Shown piece after piece: positions 22,594 to 34,039 of a stretch of 64,000 nucleotides of DNA; within the stretch, counting starts at the first letter, position 1, and every line of letters starts with the position of its first letter. The notes under the pieces were generated by a model that was not told the DNA's origin, searched no databases, and saw only the letters and a program-made list of their open reading frames with translations. The stretch comes from Cephalotrichum gorgonifer. Taxonomy: Eukaryota; Ascomycota; Sordariomycetes; Microascales; Microascaceae. The stretch spans positions 604,420 through 668,419 of the forward strand of contig ONZQ02000009.1 of the NCBI GenBank assembly GCA_900312665.1, in the 5' to 3' direction. The position numbers and the translations under genes were made by a program.

Positions 22594-22890
22594 TGCAATT
22601 TCACCCAGGTCATTCCGCCCTTTCAATGGCGGAGCGCGGCTAAAAGAGATGAAGCTAGCTTTGGGAGGTATCACCAGATATTTGTTTCAACCGCATCCGC
22701 ACCACCTGGTAACAGCTGCCCCAATAGCGACCGTGCGTACTCCTTCCTGAGGCAGAAACCTCAGGCTCCACCCAAGTCACGACCGAGGTGGTCTGACCTT
22801 GAACATCGAAACCCACATCAACTTTCCTGTTTCCCTCAATTGAGACCACACGAAGCCCCAATCCAACCCCGAACAATTGCAACGACAACG
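22594..22890. promoter_or_regulatory. Shared COQ4-COX13 divergent promoter with two CCAAT boxes
   Basis: 297 bp separate the start codons of two respiratory-chain genes transcribed in opposite directions. CCAAT occurs at 22721-22725 and 22858-22862 on the plus strand. CCAAT is bound by the HAP/CBC complex, which controls respiratory genes in fungi. Use of these boxes here is inferred. Confidence 0.5.
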
Positions 22891-23684
22891 ATGCTCGCCC
22901 AGCGAACCCTCACGCGCGGGGCCGCCCGATTCGGGGCCCAGCTGCGCTCGCCCGCGCAGCGCCGACTCAACACCACCTGGGCCAAGGACCGGCAGCACAC
23001 CAAGGATCACGCTGCCGGCACCACTGGTGAGTCCACATGCCTCAACCCCCGGCGGGTCGGAATATTAGAGGATGAGTATAAGGGCCGTTTCTAACAGATT
23101 ATAGATCTCTGGAAGAAGATTGCTATGTACGAGCGAACCCTACCCTGATTACCGATGCTCTAGTTATTTTGGTGTGGCACAACAGGTGGAGGGACCTAGG
23201 TCTGCTCCGCTAATAGGATGTTGTCCTTTCAGCGATGAGAGCGGTATGGTACACAAAGCCGTTGCAACCTGGCTGACAGTTTCCTGCGCAGCGCCTGCGT
23301 CCCGGCCATAGCCCTCGCTGGCGCCAACGCCTACAAGCTCTGGAACGAGCATTGGGAGCACTGGTCCCACCTCCCCCCCTTGGAGGAACGCACCGAGTAC
23401 CCCTACCAGAACATCCGATCGAAGAACTTTACTTGGGGTGACGGCGATAAGGTGTGTCCCCCCTTTCTCCCCGCGGTTGGGCGCGAAGATAATTTTTGCT
23501 AACCACGATGTGAATGTAGACTCTCTTGTACGTTTGCAGCGCTGTTTCCACGCTACCCAACTAACCTCCTGGACCCCATGGTCCGACCGTGGCTACCTAC
23601 CGAAGTATGTTGATGTCGATCACTAACTAGTCGAACAGCTGGAACGAGGGCGTGAACTACCACGACCACGACAAGGTCAAATAA
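22891..23684 (+). CDS. COX13: Cytochrome c oxidase subunit VIa (COX13)
   Basis: Small nuclear-encoded subunit of respiratory complex IV, inner mitochondrial membrane. Five exons by splice signals and phase: 22891-23026, 23105-23126, 23292-23451, 23520-23527, 23639-23684, giving 123 residues. The N terminus MLAQRTLTRGAARFGAQLR is a mitochondrial presequence. The joined core has DLWKKIAIACVPAIALAGANAY (one membrane helix), then LWNEHWEHWSHLPPLEERTE and YPYQNIRSKNFTWGDGDK, the COX6A signature, and ends TLFWNEGVNYHDHDKVK. Exon 4 is only 8 nt (ACTCTCTT) but is needed to encode the conserved TLFWN. The exon 2-3 join is the least certain. COX13 next to APN2 is the usual left flank of ascomycete mating loci. 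Confidence 0.92.
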
Positions 23685-25533
23685 GTTCCCGGCAAGTTAG
23701 CGCTCTGCTGGATAGCTCTGTCTACGGACACTACGCCCTGAATCTGTTGGAGCGAGGGCAAGTTCCGGGGGGGATTTGGGAAGGTTCGACACATAACTAG
23801 CTGTACACATGCATTTTTCTAGACCACGATTCAGAGAATCAAGTATTTCCTGTGTTCCCCTCCAAGTATCACTTACGTTACTGCTCCTATTTACCATCCT
23901 TCACACCAAAGCGTCATACGATTCGTTTATGCCCCACAACCTGGAATGTCTTTCCCCATAGCCTCTTCGCTAGCCCATTCTCGAAACTAAAGGTGGCGAG
24001 TTGATATCTCCCTTACGGGCGCTTGTCCATGTACTGCTCATCTTTAGGAGAGCATGCTACTGAGATAGACCGACCGCAAAGGCATCGTACCTGTAACGCC
24101 GTAGAGGCATGTATCAAGTCATCACCCATTTACTTATTTTTATTTTTATTTTTTTTTTGATAAGAAAGCCTTCTAACAGGAAACCACTGCCAGCGTGGGA
24201 CCAACTATTGACTCAGCGAGTAACTTGTCCCTGCCGCTTGTGGGCATGACGACGTATTTTTCACTGGCCCCGTTGCTCCCACTGCGAGCCCTGAGGGAGC
24301 TATGCTACTAGCTATCATGATCTTGCTCGCAGGGGTATGGCCGAGGGGTTTTGTAGAGAGGAAAGCCCCATTTCCTGGCCTGGAGAGCAGGAGGTCGTTG
24401 ATAGGATCGGCGATTTGATTTCTGATAGGGCCGGAATTGCTCTGAAAGTGCATGTGTCACAAGTCCGACCGAGGGCAAGAGACACGGAGCTTCCTATCCA
24501 AGTCCGCGGCTCAAGAAAGACCATGGTGTCATCCATAGGCATCCTTGGGAAGGTTACAGCTCGCGGAAGTTAGAGAAGTGCGGTGCAGCATGCGGCTAAA
24601 AGGCGAGCAGTAGAGGGCTACCGCTCATTCTTTGATAGAAGGCGGAGGAGCTGTGTGGCTTCCGAATGCTAACATCCTCGCAAATTCGACGTAATTATGC
24701 ATACATGTAGCCTCCTCTCACATCCCATGGGCCGTCGCAGGAAGCTGTCACATATCGTTCATCTGCTCGCCCTCCCGGCCCGAAGACTGACGGCGGAAGC
24801 GGCTAGTTCCTGGCGCCATGTTGATAAGATTAACTAACACGCGAGAGCCGTACTACCTTGAGGTGAAGACGGCCCACCAAAAGTTCCATACTCACGCAAC
24901 ATGGGAAGAACCGGCCTGTTAACTCGTCCGGATGATGATTCGTCACTCGCCCAACCGAGTTGCAGATGTCACCTTTTGTCCGCCGCGACCCAAAGGGGTT
25001 GGCGCTGATCAATCCCGCCAGTGGTCAGTCGCAGATTGCCAGGTGTAACAAAGTGCAGTATGGACCCACACATTTAGTCATTCGCATCACGTGATATCGC
25101 GTGTCTTGAGGACGAAATAGAGCGCCCCACCCACTCGTTACTCGCGTACTACACCCTACTTCCCGACGACGTCACCAGCTTCCTCGCTGAACTCAAACAC
25201 TAGAACACGATTGGAGAGGAACAGCGAGTGAGCCCGCCATATAATCTACGCCTAACTAAATACGGTTATACAGGTTGTATGAATTATTACTCGGCCTCCT
25301 TTTTTCTTCCTCACGCGGTAACTCTGCGGCTTCCTGTCTCTACCTTCACCACAACCTTCTCGATGCCTCCCACTGGTCGTGCCTACCCCTTTCGCGGCCC
25401 TTCCATATAATCGCCATTTTTCTTCTAATAGTGAAAACTATTCGAGAGCTCTTCCTACAGCTTTATCGAGAACTAAGCTGTATAACGGACCACTGCTCAC
25501 TTGGCATTCTCATGACTCGTCCCTCCTGTCGCC
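23685..25533. other. COX13-APN2 spacer
   Basis: A 1.85 kb spacer. A T-rich run of TTTTA words lies at about 24132-24160. Open frames at 24205-24573 on both strands show no family resemblance. The last 300 bases are C/T-rich and likely the APN2 promoter. Nothing else recognised. Confidence 0.5.
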
Positions 25534-27718
25534 ATGCCTGTCCGAATAACCTCTTGGAACGGTTCGTCATTCCGTTTCCGCCTCACCTACTAGATATAGA
25601 CAACTAACCTCGTCTTATATCTAGTAAATGGGATCAGGTTAACCATATGAGCTCTCAATCCGCCTTTTTCCTCGTCCGCTAATACCAAGTGCAGGAACCC
25701 TTTCTCTTACCAGCCATGGTCCCAGACTCGCACCTTCCAGGTGAGCCGAATCCCTAATATTATGTCTTTTTTCCGGTTTCAATTCTGACTAAATTTCGTA
25801 GACTATGTTTGATATACTGGAGGCTGATATCGTCGTCATGCAAGAGACCAAAATCCAGCGCAAAGACCTCACAGACGATATGGTCTTGATCCCAGGATGG
25901 GATGTCCATTTCAGCCTCCCTAAGCATAAGAAGGGTTCAAACTCGCCCCTTCCTCTTCCCGTCTTTTAAAACCCACGCAATAGTTAACTAGTCTTAGGTT
26001 ACTCTGGAGTTGCGATTTATACGAGAATATCAACATGCTGCCCGATCCGCGCCGAAGAGGGCATCATGGGCGTCCTGTGCCCACCAAACTCATCTGTGAG
26101 ATATCGAGATCGCCCACACTCTCAACAGATTGGAGGTTATCCCCGGACCGACCAACTCTCAAGTGTCATCGACGAGGTGACTCTAGACTCGGAAGGACGC
26201 TGCGTCATCCTTGAATTCCCCGCCTTTGTCCTCCTTGGAGTGTACAGCCCAGCAAACAGGGACCAGAGCCGGGATGATTTTCGCCTCGGGTTCCTTGAAG
26301 CACTCGATGCTAGAGTGCGGAACCTTGTAGCTGAGGGGAAGCAGGTCGTTCTTACTGGGGACCTGAATGTGATCAGCTCCGAGAAGGACACCTGCAACTT
26401 GGCTGAGCGCCTGAGAAAAGAAGGATTAACCATCGCAGACTTTTTCGCCTCGCCATCCCGGAGGTTATTTAACCACCTGATATACGAGGGACGGAATCTA
26501 GGGGAGCTAGACTCCGGAAGGGATCCCCTACTCTCGGACTTGTGCCGGAGGTTCCATCCCGCGAGAGAGGGGATGTTCACGTGCTGGGATACCAAGAAGA
26601 ACACCCGTCCGGCCAATAACGGGAGCCGAATTGACTACGTTCTATGTAGTAGTGGTATCACAGACTGGTTTGTTGATGCCAATATCCAGGAAGGGCTCGC
26701 GGGGTCGGATCACTGTCCGGTCTTCGCTGTTATATCGGACACTGTGGTCCGGAGCGGAGGGGACGCTCACATTCTAGACGTAATGAACCCCGAAGGCATG
26801 TTCCGAGACGGCAGACGCCAAAGGCAATGGTCAAACAAAGACCTACTCCCGCTATCAGCGAGACTCATACCCGACTTCGACCGTCGGCGCACCATCAAAG
26901 ACATGTTCGCTAAGAAGGCCGCTCGACCAGCAGCGGACTCCGTATCAAGCGGTCCGCAAGACACGGCCACCCCAATTGATCCGGCCATGACAGCTTCCGA
27001 TTCCATTGCGAAGCGGCCCGCCGCATCTGCTACCCTCTCAACCCCTTCGCCGAAGAAATCCAAGATGTCAACGACCCAAGCACCCATAAATGCCAAAACC
27101 GGGCCAGCCCAAAGCTCGCTCAAGGCATTCTTCCAGTCCAGGGCGTTGGAGACTTCTCTTGAACCTGCTAAAGTCACCTCGCTAGCGACAGTGTCCGGTA
27201 CCAAGGTGGCCAACCCCAATGCGGACACGAGAGAGGATGTCATTAAGGACCCACCGTCAGGGCGTCTTTCAACAATAACGTCAGGCCTACGCGGGGGCGC
27301 TATCGGGGAGGAATTTCAGGCAGAAGGAAGTGACCGAGTCTTCGATCCGGTCGAAGCGAAGGAGTCGTGGTCAAAATTGCTCGGTGGCCGTATTTCACCC
27401 AATTGTGAACACGGCGAGGCGTGTATCCGGCTCGTCACGAAAAAGCCTGGGATTAATTACGGTGAGTATCATAGCCCCCTTCTTTCGCCCGCCATGTATT
27501 TTTCTTCTCCCCAGATCATGGCACATTCCCTTTCCGCCCCTTGTCACCAACGAAAAGATATCTAGCTTCTGACCATGAAGTTTGCAGGGAGGTCATTCTT
27601 CATATGTCCCAGGCCGCTTGGCCCGTCGGGCGAGAAGGAGAGGGGGACGGAGTGGAGGTGCGGGACATTTGTTTGGAGTAGCGACTGGAATGGGTCGAGG
27701 GGCCAGAGCGAGAGGTGA
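25534..27718 (+). CDS. APN2: DNA-(apurinic/apyrimidinic) endonuclease 2
   Basis: Class II AP endonuclease of the exonuclease III family, acting in base-excision repair in the nucleus. Six exons: 25534-25561, 25625-25637 (13 nt), 25695-25740, 25802-25934, 25998-27461, 27588-27718, giving 604 residues. The first three exons join to MPVRITSWNVNGIRNPFSYQ. Catalytic motifs follow: VVMQETK (metal-binding Glu), YSGVAIYTR, LLGVYSPANRD, LTGDLNV (about 190), GSRIDYVL and SDHCPV (about 310). A PIP box QSSLKAFF near residue 444 would bind PCNA, and the C terminus is a GRF-type zinc finger (CEHGEACIRL ... SFFICPRP ... WRCGTFVW). Length and layout are standard for fungal APN2. It is the classic neighbour of MAT genes. 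Confidence 0.95.
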
Positions 27719-29178
27719 TGAGGTTAGGATACAAGTAGAACCGGCCCGTTCGGCCTGCTCTAGCAGTGTCCAGACCCACGTTGACTGAGCTCGAATTGCA
27801 TTCTTTCGTTGGGTTTTGGGCTTTCTCTACTCACCACCATCATGTCGGGCACTGCGCAAAACACACGAATTATAGTCGTCTTAGTTGGCAAGGTTAACTT
27901 CAAGGCGCTCGAGGTACGAGTGCAATTTACTATGTGCTCGGGATATCGACTAATATCGCACGCTCGAGAACAGTCGTCATAAAGGCCTCGGCTCTATGAT
28001 GGCGTCGTGAGAGTCATAACTGACTTATGTAGTATTCGCCATACTTGGGGATTTTTGTACATAAAATCCGCTAACGACTTGTTCGTATGAAACTTAATGG
28101 GCGAGGTGGTGAGGGCAGAACCCAAGTATGTGAAAACAAACGGATCTACAAATATTATAGTCGAAGTCGCGACTAGTTGTAGAATGGAAGAACTAGGGAT
28201 AAATAGGAACAACTGATGGATTTAATGGTTGTCAGTCTTGGGCCTCACCTAAGTAATTGGTCCCCCTCAGTGGGACACAACAGGTGTCCAATTAATCAGC
28301 CCTGGTCTCTTGCTTGTAGTTCTCGACTTTTCACGAGCTCCTGGTTGTCTTCATAGGACAGGAGCAGGCGAACACGGGCAAATGTCTTAAATATTCCGGC
28401 AGTAGGGATTTACTTGTATTAACTATTGGTGACGGCGCATTCTGCCTGACATGGAAACAGACTCAAAGATGCAGGGGTAAGACGAACCGAAAAACTGGCC
28501 GCATGGGTTGACAACCAACTCTTCCACCCCAGTCCACAGGAGATATTCGGTCACCTTTCCTGCGAATGTTGAAGCACAGTGGTAACCTTCGCACTGGCCG
28601 TACGCTTGAGAGATGACTCTCCCCCTTCGAAGATAAGACAATAATATCGTGCAACACCATAACGTGAGGAAAGTGGAAAAAAACCGGTAAAATGCCAACT
28701 TGAGGCGGTGCTACATGCAAATGCGAGACACCGGTTTCGAGGGTATCCCGTGCCGTAAGTCATCAGTCATAATCTATCCCTTTCGCCGTTAGTCTTTTTC
28801 CATCTTGTAGGTGCGGCTTATTCTCACTGTAGGTATGTTTTCGATCGAGTGGACGATTTGAATTCCATTTCCTACTCCTCGAACTCACGTCCTCAGGACA
28901 TGGACCCGCTTGCTCTTGTGCACATTTGGGGAGTTCTTCTGATGTGGCACATTGATTCCTTTGAATCGGGGCTATACTGGTATTAATAACTCAGCTTCGC
29001 ACAAACGAACTAGGCGTGTTTCGAAAATGGCCAGACTCGAGCAAGCGCTGAGATTCGACGAAGAAATCAACGGTGTTGGTACAGGTTAAAAGACCTAGAT
29101 GATAATAATGTATAAGTATCTCAGCGTTTCAATCGGATCAATTATTTGACTCACTGTATTCCGTATGGCCGGTCCTAC
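27719..29178. other. APN2-MAT spacer, likely part of the mating locus
   Basis: 1.46 kb between the tail-to-tail ends of APN2 and MAT1-2-1. Short open frames on the minus strand (27994-28212, 28423-28763) do not look like known MAT accessory proteins, and I see no alpha-box or HMG pattern. One edge of the idiomorph may lie here, but a border cannot be seen without the opposite mating type. Confidence 0.5.
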
Positions 29179-30148
29179 TTAAAATTCATCGAGATACTCC
29201 TCAAGGGAGAAGAGTTCGTCAGAACCTGGAATGTGGGCCTCACAGTTGGCGACAAGTTGGGTCATGCCCCACTTCCGCTGTGATGGGGACCAGCGGCCTG
29301 CGTTGTCGGGAGTAACAGGAGTGGAAGGCTTGGCAACTTTGTTTTCAGTCCTGCGGGTTCGCTTCTTCTTCTCTCCAGGTCGTCGCGGGCAGTATCGGTA
29401 GTTAGGGTTGGCTTTCATGAAGGACTCGCGAATGGCCGCCGCCCGGTTCTTGTACTCCTGGCGAATGGTGGGATCTTCTTCGTTCCAGCGTTTTCCGAGG
29501 ATGATTGCTGTTCATATTAGTGATATTCCTAGACATAAGGAACGGGTAGAGCCATGATGTCCACTTACAAATCTCATTGTTGGAAATCCCCGAGTTTGCT
29601 GCCTTGACCTCTTCGTGGCGATCCTTGCGATATAGGATGTACGCATTGGGAGGACGACGAGTCCGGGTACGTTGGCTCTGCTGAGGCACAATGCCATCGA
29701 TAGGAAGCTTAACCGTAGTTGCGGGAGCAGCCATGATGGCCTCCACATTGACGGCATCTGTGACGAATACTGGAAGCTCCCCGTCGTGAACGTGGCAGAC
29801 CAAGCCACCACGATGGAAGGCCTGCGGAGGGCCAAGGAAAACTCGTTCAGGATGGGCAGCATCCAAGACGTACGCGACATCACAGTTGAGGAAAGTCCTA
29901 TCCATGTTAAATAGTTGTACGAAATCGCATTGTGCGACGGGGTCAAGACATTCGGGTAGAGAGAGAATATAGAGGAATCAAACTTACTTCAAACCCTCGG
30001 CAAGGATCTTCTTTTCATGATCGCTGAGCAAAGTGACAAGATCGTAGGGAAGAGAGGCCATCGAGCAAAACGGGGAGATCTGGAGTTTGATATGCTCCCA
30101 AGCAATGGCAAGATTCGAAGGTTCTGTCATCATGCTGCTGTTGTCCAT
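29179..30148 (-). CDS. MAT1-2-1: Mating-type protein MAT1-2-1 (HMG box)
   Basis: Transcription factor that determines MAT1-2 mating identity, acting in the nucleus on pheromone and receptor genes. Three exons on the minus strand: 30148-29988, 29897-29569, 29507-29179, giving 272 residues from MDNSSMMTEPSNLAIAWEHI. The HMG box (about residues 135-205) has RPPNAYILYRKDRHEEVKAA, SGISNNEI, then SIILGKRWNEEDPTIRQEYK and FMKANPNYRYCPRRPGEKKK with a basic nuclear-localisation-like end. Intron 2 (donor GTAAGT, acceptor AACAG) splits the Ser codon between NNEI and IILG, the position conserved in ascomycete MAT HMG genes. Intron 1 ends at the branch-acceptor TTTAACATGGATAG. The N-terminal part (FLNCDVAYVLDAAHPERV) is also typical of MAT1-2-1. 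Flanked by APN2 and SLA2. Confidence 0.95.
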
Positions 30149-33100
30149 GATTGCTGCGATGAAGTTGAAATGTTTGTTGAGATAGGAGTTCAGAATAGAA
30201 AGAATGAGGAAATGTTTTAGGGACGTTTAGAATTGGAAAATAGAAGTGTGGCTGGGCGATTAAGAAAACCGCATTCCTTCCCCTTTTGAAATAATGGGAT
30301 ATTCACCCTCGCTCCTTCCCAGAGGAACTGGAGCATGCCAAACACCTCTTTACTCCCTGAACTAGATTACCCATTTTGGTAAAATACCTAGTAAAGCTCC
30401 ACCGCTCAGCCACCTTTTTTATTGTACTTTGGAGTACTGGTGTTCCTGAGGTAGCTAGTATTGGTCCATTTTATCATTGGTCCAGTGCACATGGCATTCC
30501 CCAGATGACTGTCATTGATCCATGTCCCAAGGCTCCGGACGGACTGTAGCTATTGCTCAATAAAGTACCATGCTGGTCACTAGATATATATCAACCGCAA
30601 GTAGATCTCGGGATATTCTTTTCACAGTTACATCCGTTACTTCTTCGCCGAAAAAAATACATTCGATAACTCCGCTCTTCTCACCTCATAATTTTGGTTT
30701 GCCCAGACTGGAAAGTATCATACGTTAACAACACGGGCGAACTATTTCAGGATTTTTTGTTGTGAAGGCCCAGCTCCATACTTTACTTTTGGTTTGAGAC
30801 ATGATAGAAGTTATACGTTTCTTTTGTCATAAAAGCCACGGAACCTGCCGTCCTGGGGAATGGAAATAACTTTCTACACAGAGCGACCTTGATATGTCCT
30901 CTTAAACCGACGAGAAAGATGAGTGCATGGTCCTAGCTGCGATGCCTACAAGTACATGTATGGAGAACAAATTACCATAGCCTAATAGAAAGCACAAAAT
31001 TCTTTGCCTTGAGTTTGTTCATCTATCCCTTCTGTAAGGTGTCCAAGTCAAGCAATAATTAAGTTCTAGAGTCCGAGTTACATCTCCGAAGACTATTACT
31101 GCAAGTATGGGAGGCTATAACCAGGCCTTGGCTCATGAAAAATGCACCTCAGATTGGACAAGATAAGCAAGGCTTTCGGACAGGTGGCCTGGATTTTCAT
31201 AAAATACATGCTAGGCGAGTGTGAGCCTCTAGAATGCCCCAACTGCCTTACGGCTGAGCAGCATCGCATTCGACTGAACAAAATAGTCGAAGTGCCAGTG
31301 CCTTGCAGATATTACTTGAACAATTGAAGATCCGTTATAAGAAAACAAGAAATAAAAGCACACGAGGGGGACCGATCCCATTTATTTCACTGGTGTAAAA
31401 GTGGCCGTCCTTACTAGCTAGGTGCACAAATCTGACCCCATGAGCCCGAGGCCCTTTCTGTATTGCGTTGGCGTTTTTCCGGGGGCTCCCCAGTCTCCAA
31501 TACGTAAACCTAAAAGTACTATCGCTTGATATCACCGGTACCCCTGTCCATGGTTAACCCATAATTCCCCGGTGGGATTTGCGCGATTGCTGGTACCTAA
31601 CTTCCGCTCCATTGCCTTGCGGTACCTCGAGGATGCCAGGACCAACATCATGCACCATTCATCGTTTAGGAAAGGCGCACTTTGCTCTGACCCATCAAAG
31701 TTCTAAGTTTACATGTACACACTGTCTTCCTTTTTATTTCTAAGAGGTACATAGTTTCGAAACCATGTGTTAGAGCTACAGCTACATGTGCGCAGTAGTA
31801 CGTGGTGCTTGAGGACCGAATCAAGGGATATGTCGTCTTCCGTTTTAAGGTTATCGCCCCTGTCCCTTCACAAAGGTGGGGTGCAGGGCGGCCAATCACC
31901 ATAGATGCTTCCAAACATTTGCAGGGATCGCACATGTACAAGTACGAGTACAGCAAGGATACAAGGTGCGGGGTGTGCACATCTCGTTCATGGGCACCCA
32001 CCACTCACCCACCCGTTGTCACCAACCGTCCTTCTCTGCCCAGGTGCGGACAAGCAAAACTGGGAGAGGAATGTAAAGCAGAGTGTCGCCGTACGCTAGT
32101 GGGTACTTTTGAGTCTGGGGTTCTCAAGGAATTTTATTTTCATTCTCGGGTTTGTCTTTTCCGGAATCGGTATCTTGGACCAAGTAGCACCGAGGACGAT
32201 GGGGGAAGTACAATCACCTACGCGGCGGGCGAAAGAAGTAAGTACATGGAGTATTCGTAGGCGGCCCGGCCAATTCATTTAGTACTATCATTTCGTCCAG
32301 ATCCTCCTCCTGTTTGGTGAAGCCATGAATCGTAGGCCATTTTTTTTATCGTTTTAACGACGGAGAAAAGAAGTACAGGGAGGAGGGGAGGCCAGAGGCC
32401 GACATCCTAAGCTAATATCACAAACCCATGAAACTTCTGACCTCTCACTTTGTGGCTGGCCCGTTTTGTTTGCTTTCCATCCCTTGCATATGGAATCGTT
32501 GGAGCTAGCCCACTCGCTATTCATCGGTATGGGAGTGCTTCTGGGTCCCCTCGGCTGCGGGGTGCAAGCAATCAATCCGAGTGACGATTATCCAACCACT
32601 TGTGTAGTACCTTCCACATTTATCCCCTCTAATACGCCTTTCCTAATCCAAGGTCCTTCGCTTTAGCTATCTTGAGAGAGGCGAGGGGGCGGGGACTGGT
32701 TCTTTTGGGGTGGTCGAGAGACGGCTGGGTACTGGGAATCCTGGCGAGGGGGGAGAACGTCAGCCTGAGAGCCTTGTCAAAATTCGTTCCTGCGAAGGGG
32801 GGGCTAAAGATGGAATGTGGGAGTCGTCATCGCATGTCATCTTGAGCACCTATCCTCGTGCGGATAATATTCCTGTAAGTACATATGGCGAATAGGAGCG
32901 AGTACGAGTCGTTCGTACAGGGGGTGGGGGTTGACTTGGGGCCCGGGAAATCCCCCCCTACAGGGTTAGGGAATGCAAGCATCCCTTGCGTTTGTCCTGA
33001 GTATGGTGTATGGAGGGAGCCTCTCCCAAAATAACTCGGTGTTTGTTATTGCGCATGTGCATAACCCCCCCCTTTCGCCCCCGCCCCCATCTGCTGCTCT

Positions 33101-34039
33101 GCAAACAAACATGTCGGTCGCGCTGAGTACAAGTATGTACATGTAATATTCGTTGGAGTGGAATTCTGGAATGTGGCAGCCGGGCTAGAACCAGAAACCT
33201 CAACGAACCATCCCTTTTTGGACCGCTCCTGCCCGATCCAGCCCGCTCCAGTCTTGGCATCCAGAAACCAAGGGACACACGATTACCCATGCCCGGCTGC
33301 ATCCAGTACAGACAAAGCGAAGAAAGTACTTGCACCAGTTTCGGGGTGGGAACCTGGTGTGTCCAATGGGTCTGGCCACCCAGCAGCTCCCACTCTCGCG
33401 AGAACCAAAGGCCAAAAAGGAAGGGAATCGGAGATATACCTCGTATTATTACAATAATGATACCTCGACAAAATACTCAGGAGACCGTGCCGAGAGATTC
33501 CGTGCAGTACCACCAACCGCAGATGATGATCCTGTTTTGTTGGTCCATCTACCATTGGAAGCACAGCAAGACCTCTCTCCAATTCCACTGTTCGTCGGGT
33601 TGGCACGGGTATCCCGGACTCTTCTGTTAAGCACCGCCGGCTAGGAGACGACCGCCTCGCGAACGCAAGGGGGGAAGGATTTGGTATCCCCGCTTCCCAC
33701 CGCTAATCATCCCTTTCACAAAAACCCCGGCGCGCTCGTATGCCCTCACCTGCCTTGCCATTCAAGAAAGGGGACGAGACCCAGTCTCCCTCTATTCTTA
33801 TTTCCATCTCGTTTGCAAGATCGAATCTCTTCAGGAAATATACTGCTAGGGAGAGGCGTCTAGGTAAATACACCCTCTCGCCTAATGGAATTAAAATATA
33901 CAAAAAACCGCTACGGAGTTTCCGCGTGATATGTGAAGTGAACCGGCGTCGTCATTCTAATAAAGTGACAGGGATAAAATGTGCGCTGGGAATGGGACAG
34001 GGAGCCGCCGGACCAAGAATAACAAGACACCTTCCTTCC
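30149..34039. other. MAT1-2-1 to SLA2 spacer (3.9 kb), no gene recognised
   Basis: Long spacer between two leftward genes. Open frames such as 31142-31327 and 31802-32260 on the plus strand and 33283-33606 on the minus strand show no family resemblance. TACAAGTAC-like words recur (30947-30960, 31933-31951, 33125-33145). A second MAT1-2 gene or the right idiomorph border could be here, but I cannot support either. The 33.7-34.0 kb part is the SLA2 3' flank. Confidence 0.5.

Noticed and set aside
31802..32260. 152-codon open frame inside the MAT1-2-1 to SLA2 interval
   Set aside because: Tempting as an accessory MAT gene, but it has no plausible start, no domain and no family resemblance.
27719..34039. 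Possible alpha-box (MAT1-1-1) gene or remnant in the mating locus
   Set aside because: Neither strand shows the alpha-domain pattern around a RPLNSFMAFR-like core; only the HMG gene is present.
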